Shown in pieces: positions 55,206-64,000 of a DNA stretch of 64,000 nucleotides. This DNA is from Symsagittifera roscoffensis. Lineage: Eukaryota; Xenacoelomorpha; Acoela; Convolutidae. The translations under genes and the position numbers were made by a program. Location of the stretch: assembly GCF_963678635.1 (NCBI RefSeq), contig NC_087062.1, positions 30,220,833 through 30,284,832 on the forward strand. Direction: 5' to 3'. How positions within the stretch are numbered: the first letter of the stretch is position 1; each line of letters opens with the position of its first letter. The notes below the pieces were generated by a model. The model was not told where the DNA came from, searched no databases, and was given only the letters and a program-made list of their open reading frames with translations.

Positions 55206-56977
55206 TCTCTTCCTCTGTTCTTCTTCCTCTCTGAGAGAGTTTCTCTAGAGCTGTTCATGACCGCGTTTCGCCTCGCAATATCAAGCTCTTCGAATTTCCG
55301 CTGGAGGTTTCTTTTCTTTTGCGTCGTTCTCGAGCTTTTAAATCCGACATTTCTCGGTGGTTTTCTAGTTTTCCTCAGTCCTTTAGTCGCATAGAATCTA
55401 ACTAGTTGATCTCGTTTTCTCGGGCTGGGTTTCTTCTGGGTGCATTGTCTTTTAATGGCTAAATCAGATTTACGTATTATTTTACCATTTTTTAAGGTAA
55501 CTGTGTGGTCTGACTCCCTTACAATTTCATCCTTGAGTACTCTATAGAATGGTTCACTTTTCGTTCTATCTTGGACTTTTCGATAAATAATGGTCTTACC
55601 CGGCGGGTTATTCAGTATTGAGTTCTTTATGCCCAAGGCATCTCTCTTTTCTGCCCGAGAAAGCACTTTTACTGGGGATCCAGCACTGGTTGCTACGTAT
55701 CTCACTGCATTTGAGATATCCTCCAAGGACGATGAGTTTTCGTCAACATCTCCATCTTCTATATCATCGGGGGCGTCCCAGTCGTGTCTTCGCTCTCGGA
55801 TCATTAGTTTTTTGCCCTTATCTATGCATAACAAAGTTTTATTCCAATCAAGGTTATTCGAAGAGGGTGATTTGACCAAATTATGCCAGATGGTGTTTGG
55901 GGATCTACCAAAATGTGCTTCGAAGGGAGAGCAGTTAAGCGACTGTTGAGTTACCGTTCTTAAACATTTTATTATTTTCAAAAGTGCAGATTCTAGCGAA
56001 GGTTTTGGACGTTCTTGTGCCATAACCAAGAGTCTTTCCTTAATGGTTCTGATTAGACGTTCCACTAGTCCGGTAGCTCTATGATCACCCACTGGGCTAA
56101 ATATCACTTTTATATTGTGATCGTGGCAGAATTCTCTGACTTCCTTGGAGATAAAACCGGATCCTTGATCTGTTCTAATGGTTCTAGGTATCCCGTGTAA
56201 AGCAATGTATTTACTAAGGAAGTTTATGATAGATTTTGCCGATGTGCTGGATGTTATTTGAGCTGATGGGAATTTTGAAAATCTGTCCACGCACACTAAT
56301 ATGTCTTTTTTTGTTCCCCATACTAAAGGTAACGGACCGGCAAAGTCTAATTTCATTTCTTGGTTTGGCTCTTCGACCGTTGGGAGTTTCCCTAGGGTAT
56401 TGTGTTTTATAAGAGGTTTCAAGTTTTTACCTGCTTTCACGCACTCAATACAGTTTTCGCCGTGGACTTGAATTTCGCGGTAAATTTTCGGCCACCAGAT
56501 GTATTGAGTTGCCAGACTTTTCATTGCGAACTGACCAGGGTGAGCTTCGTGTAGTCGGTTGAGCATTGTCGATCTTAGGCATTCTGGGATAACTAACCGA
56601 TTGTCCAGATAAAGACATCCTCCGCTGACATGTAAACTATTTAAGTACGATTTATAGTAGTTTCCCAGTTGTAGAATATCTTGTTTGCGGTCTTCCTCAA
56701 TTGCTTTAATTATCTTTTTCAGAACTAGATCTTGTTTTGATAAGAGGGAGATAAATTTTGAAACGAATATTTCTGGCCAAGAAAAAGGGAATATACTGAC
56801 TGTTTTCTTTTTACTAGGTGATCTTTTCACGGGATTATCCGACGGGTTACTGGTGTTTGGTGTTAAAAAGTCCATGTTTTCATTAGCAATAAGTTCTTTC
56901 TGTTGGTTAAATTCATTTTGTTCTGCCATTTCTTTCAGGATGTTAAAATTCGTTAAAAAAAACCGTTTAATTTGCAA
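55202..56977 (-). CDS. Element 2 integrase
   Basis: A 591-codon frame. The HHCC zinc finger has H143, H146 (HEAHPGQ) and C176, C179 (CIEC), with YIWWP between. The catalytic triad is D211 (LDFAGPL), D270 (RTDQGSGF) and E306 (GLVERLI), with the 35-residue spacing typical of integrases. SPFEAHFGR lies at 350-358. A module at about 477-509 (FYRVLKDEIVRESD, then NGKIIRKSDLAIK) is in the position of the Gypsy GPY/F domain. The C-terminus is strongly basic. The first Met (TTG) is incidental; the frame joins RNase H through a -1 shift at a T8 run, or begins at the MAEQNEF Met at residue 17. Confidence 0.9.
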   Translation of the reverse strand: MQIKRFFLTNFNILKEMAEQNEFNQQKELIANENMDFLTPNTSNPSDNPVKRSPSKKKTVSIFPFSWPEIFVSKFISLLSKQDLVLKKIIKAIEEDRKQDILQLGNYYKSYLNSLHVSGGCLYLDNRLVIPECLRSTMLNRLHEAHPGQFAMKSLATQYIWWPKIYREIQVHGENCIECVKAGKNLKPLIKHNTLGKLPTVEEPNQEMKLDFAGPLPLVWGTKKDILVCVDRFSKFPSAQITSSTSAKSIINFLSKYIALHGIPRTIRTDQGSGFISKEVREFCHDHNIKVIFSPVGDHRATGLVERLIRTIKERLLVMAQERPKPSLESALLKIIKCLRTVTQQSLNCSPFEAHFGRSPNTIWHNLVKSPSSNNLDWNKTLLCIDKGKKLMIRERRHDWDAPDDIEDGDVDENSSSLEDISNAVRYVATSAGSPVKVLSRAEKRDALGIKNSILNNPPGKTIIYRKVQDRTKSEPFYRVLKDEIVRESDHTVTLKNGKIIRKSDLAIKRQCTQKKPSPRKRDQLVRFYATKGLRKTRKPPRNVGFKSSRTTQKKRNLQRKFEELDIARRNAVMNSSRETLSERKKNRGRD

Positions 56978-57769
56978 GATGAGTCACACTGTTCTGTACG
57001 CGAGTGAGAATTTTGGCACACTGAAATGTTGGAATAGTTGGCTATCGCTTGGAACGTTTCAGCGGCATTAGCAATTCGTTTCTCACGTTCTATTTCTTGA
57101 CTGGTCATATGATCTGTTGACTGGCCAATCGTGTTGCAGGAAGTGACGTCATGTGCTAAGAAATGTTGAGAGAATTTATTTCTTATTTGCGACCACGAAT
57201 TTCTCGGCATTAGGTGATCAAAACCTAGTAGCGTACTAATCTGATTTACTGAAGCGATAACAAATTTTTCGTCATCCAGAGAAACTGGTACGGGTTCACC
57301 CGATGGGTGTCGGGATATATAATCAACAAATCCCATATCTTTACCGGGTAAATGTTCGACGGTAAAGTCGAACGGTAGTAGTTTGTCCGCCCAACGGGTG
57401 AGACGTGATTGGGCCGTTTTAGTATATTTATCGTCTTTCAGTGCTCCTATTAAGGCTTTGTGGTCTGTTAAAATTGAGAATTGTTTGCCCAGTAGGTAGT
57501 TTTTGAAATGGTCTAGTGCCCACACTAATCCCAGTAGTTCGAGTTCATTAGTGCTGTATTTTAATTCGGCAATATTCAAAAATCTGCTAGCGAACGCTAC
57601 GGTCTTCCAATTCCCCCGATGGTCCTGTTCGATGGACGCGCCCAATCCTAAATGTGAGGCATCGCATTTCACTCGAGTGTCCAGTTTTACATCTAAATGA
57701 TGGTTCGTCACCGTATTACAAATTTCTTTCTTGATTTTTTCAAACGCCTCCGTGTGTACTGTAGACCAC
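56953..57769 (-). CDS. Element 2 RNase H
   Basis: The open frame begins near 57769, directly after the A-run that ends the upstream frame, with PFKWSTVHTEAFEKIK. It contains the RNase H motifs CDASHLGLGASIEQ, AFASRFLNIAELKYSTNELE and ILTDHKAL, followed by RLTRWADKLLPFDF and GKDMGFVDYISRHPSGEP. It ends in KLNGFF* at a T8 run where the -1 frame continues into integrase. Within Gypsy pol this domain degrades the RNA strand during reverse transcription. Confidence 0.88.
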
Positions 57770-60334
57770 TTAAATGGTTTTTTTTTGCATAAGTTCTCTA
57801 AACGGTGTTGATAGGGACGCTAAGTTTGGTATGAACTTATTAAATTGATTAATCGATCCCATTAATGATCTGATATCTTTGATACAGTTTGGTTCCTTCA
57901 GGTTTCTGATTGCGTCAGATTTATGTATTAGTGGTGTCGTCCCTTTTGCGTCGATTTTAAATCCCAACCATTCTATGTTGTGAGTTAAGAATGTGCATTT
58001 TTCCCATTTTATGGCTAGTCCCTCGTCATCTAGTGTTTTTAACACGTTAATGACTAGCTTTTTATGTTCCTCCTCGCTACCCACGGTGGCGATTAGGATG
58101 TCGTCGAGGTAACAATGGGTATTTGGTAATTTTTCCGTCAAACGGTCCGTTATGCGTTGAAAATCATTAAGCATATCGCCTAGTCCGTAAAATCCGGTTT
58201 TAAAACGGTAGGAACCCGTTACTTCTCCCCCCACGATGTTAAAATTACACTGATTACTTGCCTTTTTAGAAAGCGGTATTTGACTGTAGGCGTATTTTAG
58301 ATCAATCGATGAAAACCAGATGTTTCTTTCATCGTGACCGCTAATTGTAACTGCTACGTTGTCAATTAGTTCGAATAGGTTCGGCATTTGATATCTATTA
58401 CAAAATATCTGTTTATTTAATAGTTTTGTGTTCAATGCTAGTTTGATTGATCCGTCCCTTTTTGCTGCAATCACGATGGGGGAGATGAAACAATCTTCAG
58501 AGCATCTAGATAATTTTTCGATGAGTCCGTCTCTTAGTAATTGGTCAATACATACTTTGACTTTAGGGAGAAGATGGATCGGGATACGTTTCCCTTTCAC
58601 CTGTATCGGTTTTAACGGGTCGTTAAAATAAGTATTAACTACGTAGTTCTTTGATCTACCCGTTCTTTTTATGAGGTCTGAAAAGTGTTTTGATATGTAT
58701 ATTTTAAACTCACTTTGAGATGGTGTCTCTTGGTTTTGATCCTGTTTGTTATCCGATGCGAATTTTATTTGGTTGACGTTTGTCCCAATGGGTGATGCTT
58801 TCTGGTCTTTCCATGACTTTGGCCCATTGGGTGGGGGTTGTTTCTGAAATACTACGATTCCCAGATTCGGTAAGATGTCGTTTCCCAGTAGATTTCTTTC
58901 AGCCCCTTCGGTGATGAAAAGTTTTTGGTCATTAGCCTCCCATCCCTTCGATCGGATTCTCACTCGAACTCTTCCAATAATGTTGATTGTACTCCCGAAG
59001 CCCTGGTATGCTTTCTTTGTTATTTCGTCCACAGATTCTAGTTTTAAAAATCTATCTCGTATCTTCAATTCGTGTAGTAGATCTTTTTTCATGAAAGAAA
59101 CTGGACTTGCTGAGTCGATTTGAATTTCGGTATGGTAAGTGTTGAAATTTCCCAGGGATACCTTTAGTGTCTTTTTCAGTTCTAGTCCTTCGTGGTTGAA
59201 TACTGTTCTCACTCCGCGCTCTATTTTGTCTTCTACAGCATTTATTTGGTTATCTGTGTCTACAGCTAGAACTAAGAAATCGTCTAAGTTGACCTCAAAT
59301 TCGGGATTTTCCTGCGGGTTGGCCCGGGTATTTTCGTTTTCTTGAGGTACTCGATTCTGTTCGACGATGTTCGTTTGTGTTCTTGCTGAACTCCTGCAAT
59401 GTTTAGCAAAATGTCCTTTGCGTCCGCACGTATTGCAGTTTCTATCTCTGGCAGGGCATGTGGTTAAATGTCCTTTTTTGAATTGCTGACCACAGTTGCG
59501 GCATTTGTTATTTTCAACGATGTTTAGGGTTGGTTCATTCTTTACGTATTGTGGTCTTGGTACTGCGTTACAAGTTGGGAATTTTAAGTACTGTTGATGG
59601 ATTTTAGTACCTTTTTCGTGAACTAATACGTAAGATAGTTCGTTTTCTGGGGTCAAGTATTCTATGCATAGTTTCTTTTGGATCTCGACATTTCTCATGT
59701 TTGTGATGAAAATGTCTCTTACTAATTCTGACTCGAGTTCCCCCAGTTTACAATTTTTTGCTAGTTCAGAAAGTATTTCGTGGAATTTTTCTAAGGACTC
59801 ATGTTCTTTCTGTCTTCGGCCAAAAAATTTAAATCTTTCGTATGTTAAGTTTGTAGTGATCGTGAAGGTAGTTTTTAGTAGTTCCCAAAATTCTGCGAAA
59901 TTGATATCCAGAATTCTTTTACCAGGGTTTTTATGAGAGAAGCATTTCTGTCCTTCTTTTCCGAGTGCTAGGTATAACTGTGATTTTATCTTCTTGTCAA
60001 TATCTCCGATTTGGAGTCCGTTAAATTTTGCGTTATCTTCCGCCCTTCTCCTTCTCGGTTCTTCGTTATAATTTTGTACTGCTATTCTGTGGTGTTCTTC
60101 TTTTTCGGCCCGACGGGCTTGATCATCGGACGGGTCCGGTGGTTCTGCCGTAGGGTAAGTTAGTTCGTTTCTTATCGGTGGGTTAATTACATCTTCGATG
60201 TCTACGGAATCTTTCGCAATAATTGTCAATTGAAACTTTTCTGACCACCTTTCCCAGTCGTGTTGATTTTCGTTTGATGAGTTGTTCCAAAAAAACTCTA
60301 GTCCTCGTAGGTTCGATTCGTTAGACTGCGCCAT
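57770..60334 (-). CDS. Element 2 Gag-protease-reverse transcriptase
   Basis: An 854-codon single frame. Residues 1-270 are Gag (capsid-like LTYERFKFF at 163-171). Residues 278-313 hold two zinc knuckles, CRNCGQQFKKGHLTTC (Cx2Cx7Hx3C) and CNTCGRKGHFAKHC (Cx2Cx4Hx4C). The protease motif at 407-409 is Asp-Ser-Ala (IDSASPVSF) instead of the usual D-[ST]-G, followed by NLLGNDILPNLG. RT occupies about 590-850, with Asp678 in SSIDLKYAYSQI and YLDD at 742-745; the thumb ends at the A9 run. The ATG spans the 5' LTR end and the primer site. Gag and Pol are in one frame, so no shift is needed between them. Confidence 0.92.
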   Translation of the reverse strand: MAQSNESNLRGLEFFWNNSSNENQHDWERWSEKFQLTIIAKDSVDIEDVINPPIRNELTYPTAEPPDPSDDQARRAEKEEHHRIAVQNYNEEPRRRRAEDNAKFNGLQIGDIDKKIKSQLYLALGKEGQKCFSHKNPGKRILDINFAEFWELLKTTFTITTNLTYERFKFFGRRQKEHESLEKFHEILSELAKNCKLGELESELVRDIFITNMRNVEIQKKLCIEYLTPENELSYVLVHEKGTKIHQQYLKFPTCNAVPRPQYVKNEPTLNIVENNKCRNCGQQFKKGHLTTCPARDRNCNTCGRKGHFAKHCRSSARTQTNIVEQNRVPQENENTRANPQENPEFEVNLDDFLVLAVDTDNQINAVEDKIERGVRTVFNHEGLELKKTLKVSLGNFNTYHTEIQIDSASPVSFMKKDLLHELKIRDRFLKLESVDEITKKAYQGFGSTINIIGRVRVRIRSKGWEANDQKLFITEGAERNLLGNDILPNLGIVVFQKQPPPNGPKSWKDQKASPIGTNVNQIKFASDNKQDQNQETPSQSEFKIYISKHFSDLIKRTGRSKNYVVNTYFNDPLKPIQVKGKRIPIHLLPKVKVCIDQLLRDGLIEKLSRCSEDCFISPIVIAAKRDGSIKLALNTKLLNKQIFCNRYQMPNLFELIDNVAVTISGHDERNIWFSSIDLKYAYSQIPLSKKASNQCNFNIVGGEVTGSYRFKTGFYGLGDMLNDFQRITDRLTEKLPNTHCYLDDILIATVGSEEEHKKLVINVLKTLDDEGLAIKWEKCTFLTHNIEWLGFKIDAKGTTPLIHKSDAIRNLKEPNCIKDIRSLMGSINQFNKFIPNLASLSTPFRELMQKKTI
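60315..60333 (-). promoter_or_regulatory. Element 2 primer binding site (tRNA-Ser type)
   Basis: The sense strand reads TGGCGCAGTC directly after the LTR, complementary over ten bases to the 3' end of animal tRNA-Ser (...GACTGCGCCA). The same bases encode the end of Met plus Ala-Gln-Ser of Gag. Confidence 0.75.
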
Positions 60335-60663
60335 GTTAAAAAATTAGGATAACACACTCGTAGGTGATTAAGAGTGGCCACTTAAACTAAGACTAGATTA
60401 AGACTATGGTTGGATTAAGATTCCTACGATAAAATGTAGGCTTTTATTTAAGACTAAATAAAAGACGGTGATGCTATCTAAAGTAAGAGATGTTAAAAAG
60501 ATTGAATTAGTTTCGGTTGATTTGTTGCATATCATAAAAGATAGTGCGCAAATTCCAAGTCTACCAAAAGCCGTTGCGCTTTTGGCAGGTGTATATAAAT
60601 TAACAACGTAAAGGTCAACGATCAGTATAGAGGTTAAATGGTCAAACAGTACTACTTTTTACA
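60334..60663 (-). repeat. Element 2, 5' LTR (330 bp)
   Basis: Matches 53013-53342 except at four positions. Its sense 3' end AACA gives the A of the gag ATG. It is bounded by TGGAC at 60664-60668. Confidence 0.92.
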
Positions 60664-60689
60664 TGGACTAATTTGTGCGCGCTTTTAAC

Positions 60690-61160
60690 TATTCATCTGA
60701 AAACGCAACGCAAATTTTTTATGCGTGGCAAATTATCCCGCAATGAACATCTTTTCAATTGATTTGAGGCTTCAAAGCGCGCATAATTTAGACCAGAACA
60801 TGGCCAATTTGGCAATTTTCAAACCCCCAGAACTTTACAAAAATTAATCTGAGGTAAAATATCTTTTTAAATTTGAACTTTTTAGGACGTCTATATCTTA
60901 ATTGGGGGTATAAAAATGTTCTGTTGAAAACTATTATTTCGATCGGAGAAAATTGACTGCATAAAAAACTACACCGAGCATAAATATTCCGTTTTCTATG
61001 AAATTCGGAACTATAACCTACGACTCGATATTTGGGGAAGACAAACCAGTACAAAATAAAATCAGTTCACAAATACTCGTTAAATATAATTTTCTTTTCC
61101 AAAAACTATTCCAGACCAATTAAAGAGCAGTTGGAACATTCAGGGTTTTCTTCGTCTACG
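60690..61160. repeat. Diverged R1 copy
   Basis: Landmarks such as CATGGCCAATTTGGCA (near 60800), AACCCCCAGAACTTTACAAA, a GAAATTCGGAAC block near 61001 and an inverted-looking GTTGGAACATTCAGGG near 61130 match R1 blocks in order with many changes. Confidence 0.4.
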
Positions 61161-61252
61161 TTGCGGATTACTTTTGAGATAGAACTAATTCGGATGTCCT
61201 AATTTTTCTTTAAGGTTCCATTTAAAGTATTTTTAGTGTAAGTTTATTTCAG

Positions 61253-61498
61253 TCATGGCGTAGAGTGTGCCTGTCAGTGTTCCTTATTCTGTTGCTGGTC
61301 TCTTTTCTCTCTTACTTAATCACTGACGACCACTTGACTCTAAAAATTAGTCACCAAGCCCATCAAACTGGAATGATGGCGAATCAAGTAGCTCAGCCCT
61401 ATCACGACCAAACAGTAATAGATGAAGGAAAGAAGGAAGAGAAAATGTCTACTTGTGAGAGGAAAAAAACTAATATTGCAATGGTCAAAACTCACAAG
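61253..61498 (+). CDS. Host gene B, exon 2: signal anchor and stem of a type II membrane protein
   Basis: The exon is bounded by an acceptor TTTATTTCAG and a donor AAG|GTAACA. It is 246 nt, phase 0 at both ends, 82 codons. It encodes SWRRVC, a hydrophobic segment LSVFLILLLVSFLSYLI, then DDHLTLK and a long hydrophilic stretch rich in His, Gln and Lys (KKEEKM, CERKKTN). Basic residues before the hydrophobic run and a polar stem after it fit a Golgi/ER signal-anchor protein such as a glycosyltransferase or sulfotransferase, but no catalytic motif is in the window. The exon lacks a usable ATG, so it needs an upstream start, for which 44987-45001 is the best candidate. Confidence 0.5.
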
Positions 61499-62881
61499 GT
61501 AACAACCATTCAGATTAAAAACTGAGGGCTTTTTTCCACACCCTCACCTTCAAATTCTAACTTTGAAAACTACTTTAACATTTTCATAAGGCTATGACAT
61601 ATGGCATGGTGAACGAACTAACAATTGTGAACAGATTTGATTTTCATATCTTAAAACATTAATTTACCAGGATTCGTAACTTACCAGCAAGTTGTAATTT
61701 ACCAGCAAACACTAAATCATTAAAAACTCAAAACCCAGGATGATTTAAAACTCACACTATTTATCAAAACAAAGCTCTGACTGTAACCTATCGATACCTA
61801 AAAAATATTTTAAAAAAAAACCCAAAATTCGGAGAAATTAGCAAATCAATCAGCCGATCGACGATTTTTGAAAATTTGCATTTTTTCATTTAGAAATATG
61901 AAAGATAAAATCAATACCCAGGAAGAGTTGCCACTCATATCATATATCGAAACAAAAAAACTCTGACTATGGCTTAAAAATATGCAGAAACAAATTTTAA
62001 AATAACTTCCAGAGTTTGGAAATCAGCAAATCAATCACCCGATCAATGATTTTTGAAAATTTGCAGTTTTCACAAAAAAACCAAAAACTCACTAACCAAG
62101 AACAATTAAAACTATTGTCATATATCGTAACAAAGCTCTGAATGTGATCTACTATTAACGATATACCAATTATACAAAAACAAAAAGAACTCAGAGAAAT
62201 TCGAAAAGCAAAGACTCCAATCAGGGTTTTTAGGTTCAGTCTTGTTAGAAAAATCATATCTCAAAAACCTGGCTGGTCTACCAAGCCAACAATACTTGCT
62301 ATAAAAAAGCAAGTTTTGATAGTTAATACTTGCTTGTTTATACTATTTACTTCAATTTAAAGTGACAAAAACTAGAGTAATAATCAACTTTTATCGATTA
62401 GCCGAATAAAAACAATTCGGGTAGGGAAAAGCAAAGTGTCAAGTTTTGAGATCGATATCGGAAACACCACAAAAAAATGAAATCAAGAAAATCAGCGTTT
62501 TTTACAAAATATTACATGAAATAGGTATAAAAAAGAAATATAGTATCCTATGAGCTTTGGAAGCCGTTCTTAAAAAACGCACAAAAAAACTGAATTTTTG
62601 TAGTCGAATGCAGTCTAAAAATAGTTATTTTGCAGTGAAGCTAAAATGAAGCCGTTGCATAACTGTTTAGGGAGCTAGTTTGCTGCAATTTTTTCGCAAA
62701 ACAGACTTTGTTAGCAAAAACAATAACTACTTGTAAAAAATCATTGTCAGACACTACTTTGAGCTAGTTTAAAAAAAACATGAAAACATGAAAAGAATTG
62801 AAACTAACAATCAAACAAACTGATCTGATGACAGGCAAAACTATGAAAATACAAAGCAACATCTAACTACAACATTTAAAG
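61499..62881 (+). other. Intron 2 of host gene B
   Basis: 1,383 bp from GTAACA to ATTTAAAG, AT-rich. It contains a diverged internal direct repeat of roughly 150-200 bp (GCAAATCAATCA-CCGATC followed by TTTTTGAAAATTTGCA near 61840-61890 and 62025-62065). No exon is seen. Confidence 0.4.
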
Positions 62882-62967
62882 GAGGTTCCACCAGTAAGCA
62901 CATCTATCATCGGCAACATGGAGGAGCGCGAGTTTGTGAATAAAAGAGATGGCTGCTTCAGATCAAG
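62882..62967 (+). CDS. Host gene B, exon 3
   Basis: An 86-nt exon after an ATTTAAAG acceptor and before AG|GTGTTT. Phase 0 in and phase 2 out, so it joins exon 2 directly. It reads EVPPVSTSIIGNMEER then EFVNKRDGCFRS, clearly less AT-driven than its surroundings. With exons 1 and 2 the model reaches 115 residues. No later exon is recognisable before the window ends. Confidence 0.45.
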
Positions 62968-64000
62968 GTGTTTAATACAAAAAATGCCAAACAGTTTGCC
63001 GTGAAAAGATTTCCAAACATGTCCAATTATGCTTTAACAATGTTTATTCTTCGACGTTACGGAGCGAATTAACATTCATTTGATATATCATATCAATAAA
63101 TTAAGCAAAAGTTAAAATGCGATATTTTTGACAAATACAGCACTGACTCATTTCGCAAAAACGTTGCTCAAAATAAGTTAGTTTTGGAACAGGAAACAAA
63201 AAGCTCTTTAATCAGAAAAAAATTGTCTTTTAAACGATAATCAGTTTTCCGTTTGAAACAAATATGATTAGGTTTCATCGATGACAATACAGCAGTTCCA
63301 TTAAAAATGGTTGAGAATTCCAGAAACAAACAATCCATGTAAGAGTTTTTTTAGGAAGGCGAACTATTCAAACATTATAGACAAAGATATCAAAACTTTG
63401 CAACCTAAATGATGTCTGTTAGTTTTCTGATAAATAAAAAAAGCAAATCAGCAACAAGTCTTACAGAGCGAATTTAAAAAAGGCAAAAAATTCCAAATAG
63501 CCGACAAAAAGCTTAGTAAAAAACTTCAAAATTGAAGCTTTTGAGATCGATATTCGTGGTACCAGAAACTGAAATCTAGAAAATTATTAATTATATGTTT
63601 TGATTGACGTTGTTATTACAAAAGTATATTGGAAGCGTTATGTTTTTTAATGGTTCTTGAAAAATCTCAAAAAAAAAATGAAAAAAAATTATTGGCAAAC
63701 AACTACAGCAAAATTTTTTTTCTTAGGAAGCTTTTTCAGCAAGAAATTTAAAATTAAAATATAAATAGACATGCTTCAAATTAAACAAAATGTTGTTTGT
63801 ATGGATGTTACTGCTTCAGTTATACGGTAGAACAATTTTTATAGCAGAAACTTCAACAGTTTGATACGAAACCCGAATTTTAACAACAGAAATTAATAGT
63901 TTTTTTGTGATTAAGTTCCTTGTTTTTTAGAAGTCAGACTCTCAAGTCCTAAAATTTTTGCTTCTTTTTCGATGAGTAAATATTTCGAGTTCTTTCTAGT
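62968..64000. other. AT-rich DNA, presumed intron of host gene B
   Basis: No further exon, repeat edge or RNA gene is supportable here. Confidence 0.4.

Larger units (their letters stand above)
53013..60663 (-). mobile_element. Ty3/Gypsy LTR retrotransposon, element 2 (nearly intact)
   Basis: A 7,651-bp element read on the minus strand, with 330-bp LTRs, a 5-bp target duplication TGGAC, a tRNA-Ser-type primer site and a GCGGGG polypurine tract. It encodes gag, protease, RT, RNase H and integrase in Ty3/Gypsy order plus a long C-terminal ORF. There is no envelope-like ORF. LTRs differ at only 4 of 330 positions, so the insertion is young. Three frame changes interrupt the coding run (near 57785, 56955 and 55205); each lies in a homopolymer or purine-rich run and at least one may be programmed. 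It is in the same family as the relic at 33.8-35.3 kb (shared gag start and protease motif). Confidence 0.92.

Noticed and set aside
1-64000. CRISPR array, tRNA or rRNA genes, prokaryotic operons
   Set aside because: No regularly spaced direct repeats of CRISPR size, no cloverleaf I could support, and the content is plainly eukaryotic.

Overview
This window is a piece of AT-rich nuclear DNA from a metazoan, most likely an invertebrate. It holds a BEL/Pao relic (a superfamily known from animals), two complete Ty3/Gypsy LTR retrotransposons, a hAT-type MITE, and short coding exons separated by GT-AG introns, one of only 66 bp. There are no bacterial operons, Shine-Dalgarno sites or long uninterrupted host ORFs. 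I cannot name the species.

Region by region. 1-2030 is a decayed BEL/Pao pol on the minus strand, cut by the window edge. 4050-4201 is an orphan 3' exon (minus). 5137-5542 is a MITE with an 8-bp target duplication. 7881-36666 is one minus-strand host gene model of five phase-compatible exons (248 codons) whose third intron is about 27 kb. That intron is filled by a very old Gypsy insertion (gag start near 35309, pol reading down to about 9250). The insertion has broken up and been amplified in tandem together with a piece of the host gene's own 3' region (copies of 8232-8640 at about 19274 and 23160). Sub-blocks at 11.3-25.4 kb are nearly identical, so this amplification is recent; a second, older duplication pair lies at 28.3-33.8 kb.

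36.7-44.9 kb is mostly AT-rich DNA with an unnamed interspersed repeat (called R1 here; further copies at 6.05, 7.02, 13.4, 18.3, 22.2 and 60.7 kb), a 145-bp near-perfect inverted repeat and ~0.9-kb direct repeats. From 44987 a plus-strand host gene can be modelled: a 5-codon first exon, a 16-kb intron, a transmembrane exon at 61253-61498 and a further exon at 62882-62967. Together they give the start of a type II (signal-anchor) membrane protein that runs off the window. Both complete Gypsy elements lie antisense in its first intron: element 1 (45566-51924, 295-bp LTRs, TSD GTAGC, reverse transcriptase core deleted) and element 2 (53013-60663, 330-bp LTRs, TSD TGGAC, nearly intact).

The two Gypsy elements share an unusual design. 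The gag start codon is built from the last base of the 5' LTR plus the first two bases of a tRNA-Ser-type primer binding site, so the primer site encodes the first residues of Gag. The old relic at 35309 looks the same. The two host genes are inferred from splice-site and phase agreement only; I do not recognise either protein.
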